Assembly (NCBI RefSeq): GCF_000282595.1
Contig: NZ_AKIZ01000014.1
Location: 1 to 64,000 of the forward strand
Length of the DNA: 64,000 bases
DNA from: Phyllobacterium sp. YR531
GTDB lineage: Bacteria; Pseudomonadota; Alphaproteobacteria; Rhizobiales; Rhizobiaceae
Direction: 5' to 3'
Both the position numbers and the translations under genes were made by a program. The notes beneath the pieces were generated by a model. It had not been told where the DNA came from. It worked only from the letters and a program-made list of their open reading frames with translations, and made no database searches. How positions within the stretch are numbered: the first letter of the stretch is position 1; every line of letters begins with the position of its first letter. Below are positions 54,987 to 64,000 of the stretch, in pieces.

Positions 54987-56498
54987 TCAATCGATATCGA
55001 ATGATACGCCCTGAGCCAGAGGCAATGCCTTGGAGTAATTCACGGTGTTGGTCGCGCGGCGCATGTAAGCTTTCCACGCATCAGAACCGGATTCGCGTCC
55101 GCCGCCAGTTTCTTTCTCGCCGCCAAACGCACCGCCAATTTCTGCACCTGACGTGCCGATGTTGACGTTGGCGATACCGCAATCCGAACCATCCGGGCTG
55201 AGGAAGCGTTCGGCTTCCTGCAGGTCGAGAGTGAAGATGGACGAGGACAACCCGGCACCCACGGCATTGTGATCAACAATTGCCTGATCGAAATCGCTAT
55301 ATTTCATCACATAAAGGATTGGCGCGAAGGTTTCTTCGACCACTGGTCCGGCCTGCTTCGGCATTTCAACCAAGGCAGGACGAACGTAGTAGGCATTGGC
55401 GTGATCTGTTTCTACACGTGCACCGCCAGTTACCTTGCCACCATGCGATACGGCTTCGCTGATCGATTTCTGCATGTTGTCGAATGCACCCTTGTCGATC
55501 AATGGGCCAACCAGAGAGGGTGTGTCGAGCGGACTGCCGACAGAAACGCTTTCATAGGCTTTCTTCAGACGTGGAACGAGCGTGTCATAAACGCTTTCAT
55601 GTACGAACAGGCGGCGAAGCGTGGTGCAACGCTGTCCTGCAGTTCCCATAGCTCCAAAGGCAATGGCACGAAGTGCCATATCAAGGTCGGCTGACGGGCA
55701 AACGATACCTGCATTGTTGCCGCCAAGTTCGAGAATCGAACGGGCAAAACGTTTCGCAAGTCGAGGGCCGACTTCGCGGCCCATGCGGGTCGAGCCTGTC
55801 GCCGAAACAAGTGCAACCTTTGGATGGTCCACCAGAGCTTCACCAATCGTGCGGTCGCCCATCAGGGTTTGCGCCAATCCTGCTGGCACATCGCCAAAAC
55901 GCTTTGCTGCGCGATCAAAAATGGCTTGGCATGCAAGACCGGTCAGCGGGGTCTTTTCCGAAGGCTTCCAGACAACCGAATTACCGCAGACCAGAGCAAG
56001 CGCGGTGTTCCATGACCAGACCGCTACCGGAAAATTGAATGCTGAAATGACGCCAACAACACCGAGCGGATGCCAGGTTTCCATCATCCGGTGGCCTGGA
56101 CGTTCAGTAGCAATTGTCAGTCCGTACAGTTGACGGGAAAGACCGACCGCAAAATCGCAAATGTCGATCATTTCCTGAACTTCGCCGAGACCTTCCGACG
56201 GAATTTTGCCAGCTTCGATTGAAACAAGGCGGCCGAGATCATTTTTGTGAGCACGCAGCTCTTCGCCGAACAGGCGAACAAGTTCACCACGTTTCGGTGC
56301 AGGGACAAGGCGCCATTCGCGGAAAGCTGCATCGGCAGATTCGATCGCTTTCGCAGTATCGGCAGCCGAGTGTACCGCCACATCTGCTACCTTTTCGCCG
56401 GTAACAGGGCTGAACGAAGCCATTGAGCCACCCGTATAGGCGGCCTCTGCAACGCCGAGTTTGGAAAGGAGGATCTTCACTTCTTGAGCAATAGTCAT
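54987..56498 (-). CDS. amaB: L-piperidine-6-carboxylate / aminoadipate semialdehyde dehydrogenase
   Basis: 503-residue ALDH7-family enzyme that oxidises piperidine-6-carboxylate (aminoadipate semialdehyde) to 2-aminoadipate with NAD. Catalytic Cys291 (GQRCTTLRRL), Glu257 (SILELGGNN) and Asn155 (SAFNFPVAVW) are present, with the family ending GGEKETGGGRESGSDAWKAY. The immediate neighbours (HglS, and AmaA across the LysR gene) are the other enzymes of lysine and pipecolate breakdown, which makes this specific role likely. It reads after hglS on the same strand, 69 nt away. Confidence 0.92.
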   Translation of the reverse strand: MTIAQEVKILLSKLGVAEAAYTGGSMASFSPVTGEKVADVAVHSAADTAKAIESADAAFREWRLVPAPKRGELVRLFGEELRAHKNDLGRLVSIEAGKIPSEGLGEVQEMIDICDFAVGLSRQLYGLTIATERPGHRMMETWHPLGVVGVISAFNFPVAVWSWNTALALVCGNSVVWKPSEKTPLTGLACQAIFDRAAKRFGDVPAGLAQTLMGDRTIGEALVDHPKVALVSATGSTRMGREVGPRLAKRFARSILELGGNNAGIVCPSADLDMALRAIAFGAMGTAGQRCTTLRRLFVHESVYDTLVPRLKKAYESVSVGSPLDTPSLVGPLIDKGAFDNMQKSISEAVSHGGKVTGGARVETDHANAYYVRPALVEMPKQAGPVVEETFAPILYVMKYSDFDQAIVDHNAVGAGLSSSIFTLDLQEAERFLSPDGSDCGIANVNIGTSGAEIGGAFGGEKETGGGRESGSDAWKAYMRRATNTVNYSKALPLAQGVSFDID

Positions 56499-56567
56499 CT
56501 TGCTTACCTTTTGTCTGTCGAAAGAGCTGACCGGCTTTTATCAGCCGGTGCGGATTTTTGAAACGGC

Positions 56568-57956
56568 CTAACTGGCGAGTGCAACTGGACGCAGTTGCTG
56601 CAGGCAGGCTTCGATAGATGCATTTTCCAGATTTGCGTAATGTTCAAATTCATCCAGCACCGGCACACCCAGATGTGCTTCGAACTCCTGCTGGCTTGGG
56701 CTGGCAGCAAATTTCTGAACATCGGTATCGCCAAGATTGGATTGGAAAATCCCTGCAGCACTGACCGGCAGGAAATCCTCATAGACGATGGGATCAAACT
56801 GAACGGCACCTTCGCGGATGAGGTCTTCGAGCTCGTTGCTCCGGACTTTGGTGCCAGAAACGGGCGTATAGCGGAAATAGCCCAATTTCGCTGAGCGAAT
56901 AGTATCCCAATTGTCCGGGAACTCTTTGAAGGCTTCATGCAGGGCAGCGATATAGTCCGAAGCATTGGACCCATCAGCGGCAGGGCGAACTATTTCACGG
57001 GATTTGGCCAATAGCTGGTCATAGAGTGCCCGGCCTTTTGGCGTCAATGCGATTCCCCGCTGTTCAATTTCACCGAATCGGGCCGTGTGTGAGCCTTGCT
57101 CCCAATTGCCTTCGGCATTGATGAAGGAAACGTTCTCTTCCAAAGCTTTAAAAGATGTCTGGCGCAAAAGGATCGGGCATTCGCGGGTAGGTGGGCCTTC
57201 AATCACAGCTTTGGGCGAAATGCCATTGGCTGGCATCAGAGCCTGCACAGCATCGATATCGAGGGTGCGCGGTGTCAGGTGATTGATATGCGGGCCCTTG
57301 AATGAGACAACATCGGCGATCAGACGATGAGCATCATGGAGGCGTCCATAAAGATGGCTGCTGACACTTGCCCGGTCATGCCAGCGGAATGTCTCAAGAA
57401 TCTCTTCGACGAAGGACGCGGCATCTTCAGCTTCGAGGCCACCATTCGCTTCAGCCTTTTCAACGAGCGTTATCGCCTTGGCAGTGAATATCTGGCGAGC
57501 GTTGAGCGTCATACGAGCTTCTTCACGCAGTATCGCATCTTCTATGAGATCAAGACGCAGCAGCGAGGTGAATACCCGGAATGGATTAATCTTCAAGGCT
57601 GCGTCGCCTACCGGACGAAATGCTGTGGAATGTACAGGAACGCCGGCTTCTGTCAGGTCATAATAGCCCACAGGATGCATGCCCATAACAGCAAAGACCC
57701 TGCGAAGCATTGCAAGTTCGGCTGGCGTGCCAACGCGAATAGCACCGTGACGTTCTTCGGAGATGCGGTCGAGTGTATCAGTCTGTTCCAGACGCTGTGC
57801 CATTTCCGGTGAAGCAGCCAAGGTTTTCGTGTTCACTTCGGCAACGAGCGACAACAATGTTCCGTAGGCAGGAACCTCGGTGCGATACATGGAAGACATG
57901 GCCGAAGAGAAGGACGCCCGGATCGTATCCGGCGCAAGAAACGTCGATGATTTCAT
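56568..57956 (-). CDS. hglS: 2-oxoadipate dioxygenase/decarboxylase (DUF1338), hydroxyglutarate synthase
   Basis: 462-residue DUF1338 protein. The Pseudomonas enzyme of this family converts 2-oxoadipate to D-2-hydroxyglutarate and CO2 with Fe(II) and oxygen. The likely metal ligands are His70 (ERHGAIRVG), His226 (GPHINHLTPR) and Glu296 (ARFGEIEQR); Arg74 lies in the substrate region. The frame runs to 58010, but the ATG at 57956 (MKSSTFLAPDTIRASFSSAM) aligns with family N-termini; no strong ribosome site is seen at any candidate start. First gene of the hglS-amaB transcript and divergent from LysR. Confidence 0.88.
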   Translation of the reverse strand: MKSSTFLAPDTIRASFSSAMSSMYRTEVPAYGTLLSLVAEVNTKTLAASPEMAQRLEQTDTLDRISEERHGAIRVGTPAELAMLRRVFAVMGMHPVGYYDLTEAGVPVHSTAFRPVGDAALKINPFRVFTSLLRLDLIEDAILREEARMTLNARQIFTAKAITLVEKAEANGGLEAEDAASFVEEILETFRWHDRASVSSHLYGRLHDAHRLIADVVSFKGPHINHLTPRTLDIDAVQALMPANGISPKAVIEGPPTRECPILLRQTSFKALEENVSFINAEGNWEQGSHTARFGEIEQRGIALTPKGRALYDQLLAKSREIVRPAADGSNASDYIAALHEAFKEFPDNWDTIRSAKLGYFRYTPVSGTKVRSNELEDLIREGAVQFDPIVYEDFLPVSAAGIFQSNLGDTDVQKFAASPSQQEFEAHLGVPVLDEFEHYANLENASIEACLQQLRPVALAS

Positions 57957-58078
57957 AAAGATCGATTCCGCATTGATGTTGGACAGTAAATCTTTTCCTG
58001 TCATGCTCAATTTGGATTATACAGACTGACAGCACCCGCGTATTACGACGATTCAAACTGAGTTGATGCGAGAAGAGA

Positions 58079-59005
58079 ATGAAGTTAACGAGACGCTTGA
58101 TCCCCGACATCGATATTCTTCAAACGTTTGAATGTGCGGCTCGCCACGGCAGTTTCACACAGGCTGCCAAGGAACTGAGCCTCACACAAAGCGCCGTATC
58201 GCGACAACTGAGCGAGCTTGAAAATCAGATTGGCGTACTCCTGTTCGAGCGTATCCGTCAGCGTGTTGTGCTTTCCGATGCGGGTCAGAAATTTCTGCCG
58301 GAGGTTCGGCGCCTGCTTGGTCTGACAGAAGAAACAATGCTGCGTGCCATGGCCGCATCTCAGTCAGCATCATCTTTAAGCATTGCGACATTGCCGACAT
58401 TTGGCAGCCGTTGGTTAATGCCAAGATTGCCGAACTTTCTGAATGATCATCCCGAGATGGCGTTAAGCGTTGCTTCGCGCTCGCAGCCCTTCGATTTCGA
58501 TGAAGAACCTTTCGACCTGGCGATCCATTACGGCCAGCCGGTTTGGGCCCATGCCACTTGCACCTATCTGTGCAGCGAGATGATAGTACCTGTAGGCAGT
58601 CCCGAACTTTGCCGGGCAAATCCGATCGATACCCCTGCGGGGCTTGCAAGTTCAGCACCTCTGCTACACCTGTCGACAAGGCCGAAAGCCTGGGCGTCCT
58701 GGTTTGAAACGCAGCAAGCAGAGGTTGTCAGTCCCTATAAGGGACATCGGTTCGAACATTTTTCCATGGTTATAGAAGCGGCATTGGCAGGTTTGGGATT
58801 TGCGTTGCTTCCGCGCTACCTCATAGAAAAGGAGCTCGAAACCGGGCGGTTGCTGGTGCTCTTTGACCAGCCGCTGCAAACAGAGAACAATTACTATCTG
58901 GTCGTGCCGGAGCACAAAAAGGAGAATCCACTGGTGCAAAGCTTTATCAGTTGGATTGCTGCACAGGTCAGCGAGCAGCAGCCTGATATGTCAGTCATTC
59001 TGTGA
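58079..59005 (+). CDS. LysR family transcriptional regulator of the lysine/pipecolate cluster
   Basis: 308 residues. LIPDIDILQTFECAARHGSFTQAAKELSLTQSAVSRQLSELENQIGVLLF is a GcvA-like helix-turn-helix. The effector domain includes PFDFDEEPFDLAIHYGQPVWAHATCTYL. It stands between hglS-amaB (opposite strand, 122 nt to the hglS start) and amaA (same strand, 93 nt downstream), so it most likely controls the pathway; the inducer could be pipecolate or 2-aminoadipate (inference). Confidence 0.91.
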   Translation: MKLTRRLIPDIDILQTFECAARHGSFTQAAKELSLTQSAVSRQLSELENQIGVLLFERIRQRVVLSDAGQKFLPEVRRLLGLTEETMLRAMAASQSASSLSIATLPTFGSRWLMPRLPNFLNDHPEMALSVASRSQPFDFDEEPFDLAIHYGQPVWAHATCTYLCSEMIVPVGSPELCRANPIDTPAGLASSAPLLHLSTRPKAWASWFETQQAEVVSPYKGHRFEHFSMVIEAALAGLGFALLPRYLIEKELETGRLLVLFDQPLQTENNYYLVVPEHKKENPLVQSFISWIAAQVSEQQPDMSVIL

Positions 59006-59098
59006 CAGCATAATATATGTCGGAAATTTCACTTCCGTTGGTTGAAACCCCATTTATAACAGCAATCGATACAAGAATGCTGGCTAGATGGTGATGCT

Positions 59099-60382
59099 AT
59101 GCTGAATGACGAACACTCCCACGGCCTTTGGGAAAAAACCGCACCTGCCGCTCCCAAAACCGAACAGTTGCGGGGTGATATCTCTGTTGATGTAGCGGTG
59201 ATCGGTGCAGGATTTACCGGGCTGTCGGCAGCGTTGCATCTTGCCGAAGCTGGAACAAAGGTCGCCGTGGTCGATGCGGTGGAAATCGGCTTCGGTGGCT
59301 CGGGCCGCAATGTTGGGCTCGTCAATGCCGGCATGTGGGTCATGCCCAATGATTTGCCCGCAGTGCTTGGACAATTGCATGGAGAGCGTCTGCTTGAACT
59401 CTTGGGCAATGCTCCTCAATCGGTTTTCAATCTTGTTGATAAGCACCAGATCGAGTGCGAACTGGAACGTAAGGGCACACTCCATTGTGCTGTCGGTGAC
59501 AGTGGACTCAAACAGCTTGAACAGCGTGCAGCGCAATGGCAGGCGCGGGGCGCAAATGTTCATCTGCTGGGCGCGAAAGAGACTGCAGCCAAAGTGGGAT
59601 CATCTGCATTTGCCGGTTCGTTGCTTGATAACCGCGCTGGAACCATACAGCCGCTTGGCTATGTTCGTGGTCTGGCCAAGGCAGCCCAGGCAAGTGGTGT
59701 TGCCATTTATACCCGCACGCCCGTGAATGCGACCGAACGTTCAGGCACGAAGTGGCTGGTGCGGACCGAATCCGGTACGGTTTCAGCAGACTGGGTGATC
59801 GTCGCGACCAATGCCTATACGACGTCGCCATGGCCTGAACTGCGATCAGAACTCCTGCATCTGCCATACTTTAATTTCGCCACGACGCCTTTGCCGCAGG
59901 ATGTGCGTGACAGTATATTGCCGGAGCGGCAGGGCGGCTGGGATACAAAGGAAATTCTCAGCTCTTTCCGCATGGATCGTGCAGGGCGGCTTGTTTTCGG
60001 TAGCGTTGGCGCATTGCGCGGAACCGGCATGGCCGTTCACAAGGCTTGGGCAGCCAGATCGATCGGCAAACTTTTCCCGCAGGTCAAGGACGTGACATTC
60101 GAGGCGGGCTGGTATGGCAAGATCGGCATGACGAATGACAATCTTCCGCGGTTCCACACACTTGCTCCAAACCTCATAAGCTTCAGCGGCTATAACGGTC
60201 GCGGAATTGCTCCGGGTACGGTTTTCGGTCGCATACTGGCCGAACATATTGCCGGGCGTGTCAGTGAAGCTGATTTGCCCCTTCCGGTGACCAAACCCAA
60301 AGAGGAAGGCATGAGGGGGTTGCGCGAAGGCTATTATGAAGTCGGCGCGCAGTTGGCGCATCTGGTTGGCAACCGACTCTAG
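59099..60382 (+). CDS. amaA: FAD-dependent L-pipecolate oxidase-like protein
   Basis: 427-residue DadA-type flavoprotein. FAD motif VAVIGAGFTGLSAALHLAEAG (residues 31-51), then GFGGSGRNVGLVNAGMW, and the C-terminal FSGYNGRGIAPGTVFGRILAEHI that closes the FAD site. The AmaA family oxidises L-pipecolate to piperidine-6-carboxylate, the substrate of AmaB. The neighbourhood (LysR, AmaB, HglS) supports this over other amine or amino acid oxidases. The ATG at 59099 is the only good start. Confidence 0.85.
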   Translation: MLNDEHSHGLWEKTAPAAPKTEQLRGDISVDVAVIGAGFTGLSAALHLAEAGTKVAVVDAVEIGFGGSGRNVGLVNAGMWVMPNDLPAVLGQLHGERLLELLGNAPQSVFNLVDKHQIECELERKGTLHCAVGDSGLKQLEQRAAQWQARGANVHLLGAKETAAKVGSSAFAGSLLDNRAGTIQPLGYVRGLAKAAQASGVAIYTRTPVNATERSGTKWLVRTESGTVSADWVIVATNAYTTSPWPELRSELLHLPYFNFATTPLPQDVRDSILPERQGGWDTKEILSSFRMDRAGRLVFGSVGALRGTGMAVHKAWAARSIGKLFPQVKDVTFEAGWYGKIGMTNDNLPRFHTLAPNLISFSGYNGRGIAPGTVFGRILAEHIAGRVSEADLPLPVTKPKEEGMRGLREGYYEVGAQLAHLVGNRL

Positions 60383-60439
60383 GGTCCGGACGCTAAAGGT
60401 CTGCTTGCCATTCAGAGCATACCGATTTATCTCTATAGT

Positions 60440-61303
60440 ATGGATAGCAAGAAGCCGACGCGGCCAATCAAGCCAAGCGTCTCAGCAAGTATTCTGGCCG
60501 CTGTCAGAAATCGCAAAAAGCGCCCCACCGGGGTGATACGCGTTGCGCGTAGCAATTTGTTGATTGCCTCATACAATGTCCACAAATGCGTCGGCATAGA
60601 CAAGAAATTTGATCCCGACAGGATTGCTCACGTCATCAGCGAAATTGATGCGGACGTTATCGCCATTCAGGAAGCAGACAAGCGTTTCGGTGAGCGGACG
60701 GGGTTGCTGGACCTTGCGCGTTTACAACGTGAAAACAGTCTTGTTCCTGTGCCGGTAACATCGCTTTATCCTAAAGGGCACGGCTGGCACGGCAATCTCC
60801 TTCTGTTCAGGGAGGGCGTTGTACGTCACGTGCAGCAACTCGTATTGCCCGGTCTCGAGCCACGGGGCGCATTGGTCGTAGACATTGATCTCATTGCAGG
60901 CCCGCTACGGATAATCGCGGCGCATTTCGGCCTGTTAAGGCATTCGCGCCAGCAGCAGTCGGAAGCGATATTGCGGGCGGTCAATGCCGATCCCTCGCGT
61001 CCAACCCTGCTGATGGGCGATCTGAACGAATGGCGCGTTGGCAAGGGTTCTTCGCTGCATTTCCTGTCGCCGGTCTTCGATCCGGGACAAAATGCCGTTC
61101 CAAGTTTTCCATCACGATTTCCCGTGCTGGCGTTGGACCGGGTGCTGGGTCATCCTCACAATCTCGTTACGTCTATCGAAGTCCACGATACGCCACTGGC
61201 ACGGGTCGCTTCTGACCATCTGCCGATCAAGGCCTATGTCGATTTGAAATCAGCTGTCGCTGAAACAGGCTTTGTCAAAGATAGGGTGAGCCTAGCCAGA
61301 TAA
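60440..61303 (+). CDS. endonuclease/exonuclease/phosphatase family protein
   Basis: 287 residues. Motifs: ASYNVHKCVG (catalytic Asn), IQEADKRFGER (metal-binding Glu), LLMGDLNEWR (Asp/Asn) and the terminal SDHLPIKA (Asp-His). The N-terminal 35 residues are basic. Likely a phosphodiesterase acting on nucleic acid or phospholipid headgroups. It overlaps the convergent phospholipase D-like gene by 29 bases; such EEP and PLD genes often lie together in Brucellaceae. Confidence 0.86.
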   Translation: MDSKKPTRPIKPSVSASILAAVRNRKKRPTGVIRVARSNLLIASYNVHKCVGIDKKFDPDRIAHVISEIDADVIAIQEADKRFGERTGLLDLARLQRENSLVPVPVTSLYPKGHGWHGNLLLFREGVVRHVQQLVLPGLEPRGALVVDIDLIAGPLRIIAAHFGLLRHSRQQQSEAILRAVNADPSRPTLLMGDLNEWRVGKGSSLHFLSPVFDPGQNAVPSFPSRFPVLALDRVLGHPHNLVTSIEVHDTPLARVASDHLPIKAYVDLKSAVAETGFVKDRVSLAR

Positions 61304-62735
61304 TCCGGTCGAGCAAGCGGTCCCAAAATGAGCGGGCCCTAAGGTGCTGGAGCAGCACGGGTGTGGCATGATCCAAGGCTTTCTGAACCAGTCCCTCTAC
61401 TTTCGATGCAAACTCAGCATCCATAACCTCAAGGTCCACCTCGAAATTCAGGCGTAGTGATCTTGGGTCGAGATTGGACGAGCCTACATAGGCCCACACG
61501 CCATCGACTGAGAGCAATTTGGAGTGATTGAAGTTGCCGTTGGCGCGCCATATCCGGCAATGGCTCTTCAATATCTGATCAAACTGTGCAGTCATCGCGC
61601 GATCTACCAGTTTGAGATTGTTATTCGACGGGATAACAATATCGACTTCGACGCCACGGCGCGCTGCGGTGACCAATGCGCTGATGAGTTCCCTGTCGGG
61701 TAGGAAATAGGGCGACATGATGCGTATGTGGCTCTGCGCTATGGAAAAAGCGCCCATCAGCATTTTGTGGTTAGCTTCAAGACTGCGATCCGGACCAGAA
61801 GGCACAGCACGAATGAATACCGGCTCACCGGATTGTTTTTCGGGAGGAGCGATATGCCATGCTTCGCCGACCAGAGCTTCGTCGGTTGCAAAACGCCAGT
61901 CTTCAGAAGCTATATGGAAGAGATCGGTTACGATTGGCCCGGTCAGACGGAAATGCGTATCGCGCGCGTTATCCTCACCTGCGACCTCTGCGGAAAATCC
62001 TGCGCGAATGTTCATGCCACCAGTGAATACAACTTTGCCATCGACAACAAATATTTTGCGGTGCGTGCGGAGGTTGGCATAGGGCAGGCGAAGGCCGATA
62101 ATGATATTGCCGTTAAACACATCCACCTTGACGCCGTGCTTGGACAAATAGCCGACGATGCTTGGAATGGAATAGCGCGCGCCCACAGCATCGATCAGAA
62201 CGCGGACCTCCACGCCCCGCTTTGTCGCTGCGATGAGGGCGTCCGCAAGTCGTAAACCAATCTTGTCACGGTCAAAAATATAGGTCTCAACGAGAATGCT
62301 TCGCTCCGAAGAGTCAACAGCTTCAAGCATTGCATTATAGGCATCATCGCCGGTCTGAAGCATTGTGATGCTGTTGCCGGTTGTAAGGCGGCAGCGGCTG
62401 ACACGGTCGCCCAACGTCTTCATCGCTGCAAGACGTTTTTCGAAGTGCGCCAGAACATCTTTTTCAGCAGCATCGAATCGCAGGAAGTGGTCTTGTCCGA
62501 TCTCATGCAGAAACGCGCGCTGTGATGAAATGGAGGAGCGCCTTATGCGGTTGATGCCCACCACGGCATAAATAAGCGGACCAATGACCGGGGAGAGTAT
62601 GATCACACCGACCCAACCAATTGCAGCGCGCACTTCTTCTTTTGTCATCGTCGCGTGTATGGCGGCTGGAACGCCAAGAACGACAGACAGGACGAAGAAA
62701 ATTTGCGGCCAGTAGGCGGGAAGGTACTCAGACAT
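61275..62735 (-). CDS. cardiolipin synthase-like phospholipase D family protein
   Basis: 486 residues. Two N-terminal transmembrane helices (residues 9-27 and 39-61) are followed by two HKD motifs: His225-Arg-Lys227...Asp232 with GGMNIRAG, and His404-Ser-Lys406...Asp411 with GSSNLDPRSL. This is the cardiolipin synthase (Cls) layout; the enzyme joins two phosphatidylglycerols at the inner membrane. A transphosphatidylase with another acceptor is possible. It ends overlapping the EEP gene and starts 17 nt from the end of the histidine kinase gene on the same strand, so the two may be co-transcribed. Confidence 0.9.
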   Translation of the reverse strand: MSEYLPAYWPQIFFVLSVVLGVPAAIHATMTKEEVRAAIGWVGVIILSPVIGPLIYAVVGINRIRRSSISSQRAFLHEIGQDHFLRFDAAEKDVLAHFEKRLAAMKTLGDRVSRCRLTTGNSITMLQTGDDAYNAMLEAVDSSERSILVETYIFDRDKIGLRLADALIAATKRGVEVRVLIDAVGARYSIPSIVGYLSKHGVKVDVFNGNIIIGLRLPYANLRTHRKIFVVDGKVVFTGGMNIRAGFSAEVAGEDNARDTHFRLTGPIVTDLFHIASEDWRFATDEALVGEAWHIAPPEKQSGEPVFIRAVPSGPDRSLEANHKMLMGAFSIAQSHIRIMSPYFLPDRELISALVTAARRGVEVDIVIPSNNNLKLVDRAMTAQFDQILKSHCRIWRANGNFNHSKLLSVDGVWAYVGSSNLDPRSLRLNFEVDLEVMDAEFASKVEGLVQKALDHATPVLLQHLRARSFWDRLLDRIIWLGSPYL

Positions 62736-62752
62736 TGCGCTTGAACTTCATG

Positions 62753-64000
62753 TCATGAAATTGAACTGCGGCGGGATCGCCATTCGGCCAAGGATACCGG
62801 CTGGTCGGGTATCCGAATTTCGAAACTGGTTCCAGCGCCCTCATTGTCACGCAATTCGATGGTGCCACCATGCGCGCGGACAAGTTCATGGACAATGGCA
62901 AGGCCGAGGCCGGTACCGCCTGAGCGCGCCGAGCCTTTGAATGCAGTGAAAAGGTTCTCACGTGCTTTTGCTGGCAAGCCGGGTCCAGTATCGTCAACGC
63001 CGATGATTGATGTCGTGCCAATTTGTCCGGCTGTGATCGTCAGGCGCTGAACCAATGACGGGTCGTTGCGGGTATCCCCAAGCATGGCCTGAACGGAATT
63101 GCGGCACAGGTTGGAAATGATCCGGAAAAACTGATCGGGATCGACATCAATTTCGAACGCTTCCGGGACCAAATTCTTGAATTCAACGCCCGACTTCGTC
63201 TCTGCTCCAGCCTTGGCATCAAGATCAAGCATCTCTTCCACGTCACTGATGATGGTATGGAGTTTGACCCTGCGCCGTTGAGGTGGAGCTTCCTGCGTCC
63301 CGCCATAGGCTAGCACCGTCTGGGAATAATTGATGGCCCGATCAATCGTCCGTACGAGTTTCGGGACGAAACGCTGTATGGCCGGATCGCTGCTATTGGC
63401 AAGATGATCGGATATCAATTGTGCAGACGCAAGAATGTTGCGCATGTCGTGGTTGATCTTTGAAACAGCGAGGCCGAGGTCAGCAAGGTGTTTCTGCTCG
63501 GAAAGTGTCCGCTGTAGCCGATGCTGCATATCAGCAAGTTCCCGTTCTGCTATGCCCAGCTCGTCCTCGCGTTTTCCGGGTACGATAATGCGTTGGGGAT
63601 CATCAGGTTCCTGCGCAAAGGCAAGCATGTTGTCGCTCATTCGCTGGATAGGTCGAATGAGCAGGCGGCTGATGGCGAGGAAGACAAGGCTTGCCGTAAT
63701 CACGGAAATGAACAGCGAGATCAGCGCCACATTGCGGGCATAAAGCAGCATGGCATTGCGTAAAGGGGCGTCAGAGGTGAGCAGCTCGATAACCTTACCT
63801 GTGTCGCCAACGGGCCCGTAAACGCGGATGATGCGGTCGCCACCATTGATGAGTTCGTCAAATGCGCCCCGGATCATTGTCAGCGGGTCGGTGACCGTGA
63901 TGTCGATATGCTTGTCGACTTTCGAAGGCATGTCGGAAACAGCGAGGAGACGCGACGCGCCCTTTTCCCGCAAGGCGATAGCCTTTGTGCCTGTAGCCAG
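62753..64000 (-). CDS. sensor histidine kinase, 5' end beyond the window
   Basis: At least 415 codons read, open past 64000. The visible part begins in a periplasmic or extracellular sensor region, then a transmembrane helix (YARNVALISLFISVITASLVFLAIS), a HAMP-like segment (RLLIRPIQRMSDNMLAFAQEP...), a HisKA region with the phospho-accepting His in INHDMRNILASAQLI, and a HATPase domain with N-box LCRNSVQAM, G1 DDTGPGLP and G2 GTGLGLAIV. No response regulator gene is in the window. It lies upstream of the PLD-like gene on the same strand. Confidence 0.9.
   Translation of the reverse strand: MATGTKAIALREKGASRLLAVSDMPSKVDKHIDITVTDPLTMIRGAFDELINGGDRIIRVYGPVGDTGKVIELLTSDAPLRNAMLLYARNVALISLFISVITASLVFLAISRLLIRPIQRMSDNMLAFAQEPDDPQRIIVPGKREDELGIAERELADMQHRLQRTLSEQKHLADLGLAVSKINHDMRNILASAQLISDHLANSSDPAIQRFVPKLVRTIDRAINYSQTVLAYGGTQEAPPQRRRVKLHTIISDVEEMLDLDAKAGAETKSGVEFKNLVPEAFEIDVDPDQFFRIISNLCRNSVQAMLGDTRNDPSLVQRLTITAGQIGTTSIIGVDDTGPGLPAKARENLFTAFKGSARSGGTGLGLAIVHELVRAHGGTIELRDNEGAGTSFEIRIPDQPVSLAEWRSRRSSIS

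Overview
The window is chromosomal DNA from an alphaproteobacterium of the Hyphomicrobiales, most likely Brucellaceae (Brucella/Ochrobactrum type). I infer this from the protein sequences (GyrB of 813 residues, HrpB, ThiE/ThiD behind a TPP riboswitch, TRAP and Dpp transporters, DUF1127 proteins, a Thivi_2564-type micro membrane protein), the G+C-rich codon use and the many LysR regulators. No database search was possible. There is no rRNA, CRISPR array, insertion sequence, integrase or prophage; one tRNA-Arg(CCG) is present.

Layout. 1-7 kb: RNA helicase HrpB, then a formaldehyde-detoxification operon (class III alcohol dehydrogenase, GNAT, DUF1345, S-formylglutathione hydrolase), then a convergent RES/Xre toxin-antitoxin pair. 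7-11 kb: a cytochrome P450 and a visibly A+T-richer pair coding for an S10-peptidase-like lipoprotein and a periplasmic EF-hand protein. 11-20 kb: gyrB, then an M19 dipeptidase with a complete dipeptide ABC transporter. 20-26.7 kb: an orphan TadE/G-like protein, TPP riboswitch-thiE-thiD, a DUF2339 polytopic protein and a lytic transglycosylase lipoprotein. 26.9-31.8 kb: GntR regulator, TRAP transporter and an L-idonate-5-dehydrogenase-like enzyme, a sugar-acid module. 31.8-35.9 kb: a D,D-carboxypeptidase, three unknown single-pass proteins in tandem and a convergent unknown polytopic protein.

35.9-54.2 kb is a regulator-rich accessory stretch: two MFS exporters, an aldo/keto reductase, a DMT transporter, a VOC protein, an ArsR-cupin pair facing an MFS gene across two matching palindromes, a fatty acid desaturase, an R/D-rich lipoprotein, a broken ABC ATPase, two divergent LysR/DUF1127 pairs whose intergenic regions both carry CATAAG palindromes, a TauE-type permease and a serine hydrolase. 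54.2-60.4 kb: a Tat-exported Fe/Mn superoxide dismutase and a lysine/pipecolate degradation cluster (HglS, AmaB, LysR, AmaA). 60.4-64 kb: an EEP-family phosphodiesterase, a cardiolipin-synthase-like phospholipase D protein and a sensor kinase cut by the right edge.

The genes are tightly packed. Operons use ATGA or TGATG junctions, and five convergent pairs overlap at their 3' ends. Candidates for something undescribed are the envelope cluster at 32.8-35.9 kb, the LysR/DUF1127 modules, the S10/EF-hand pair and the trio of small proteins at 39.3-40.2 kb.
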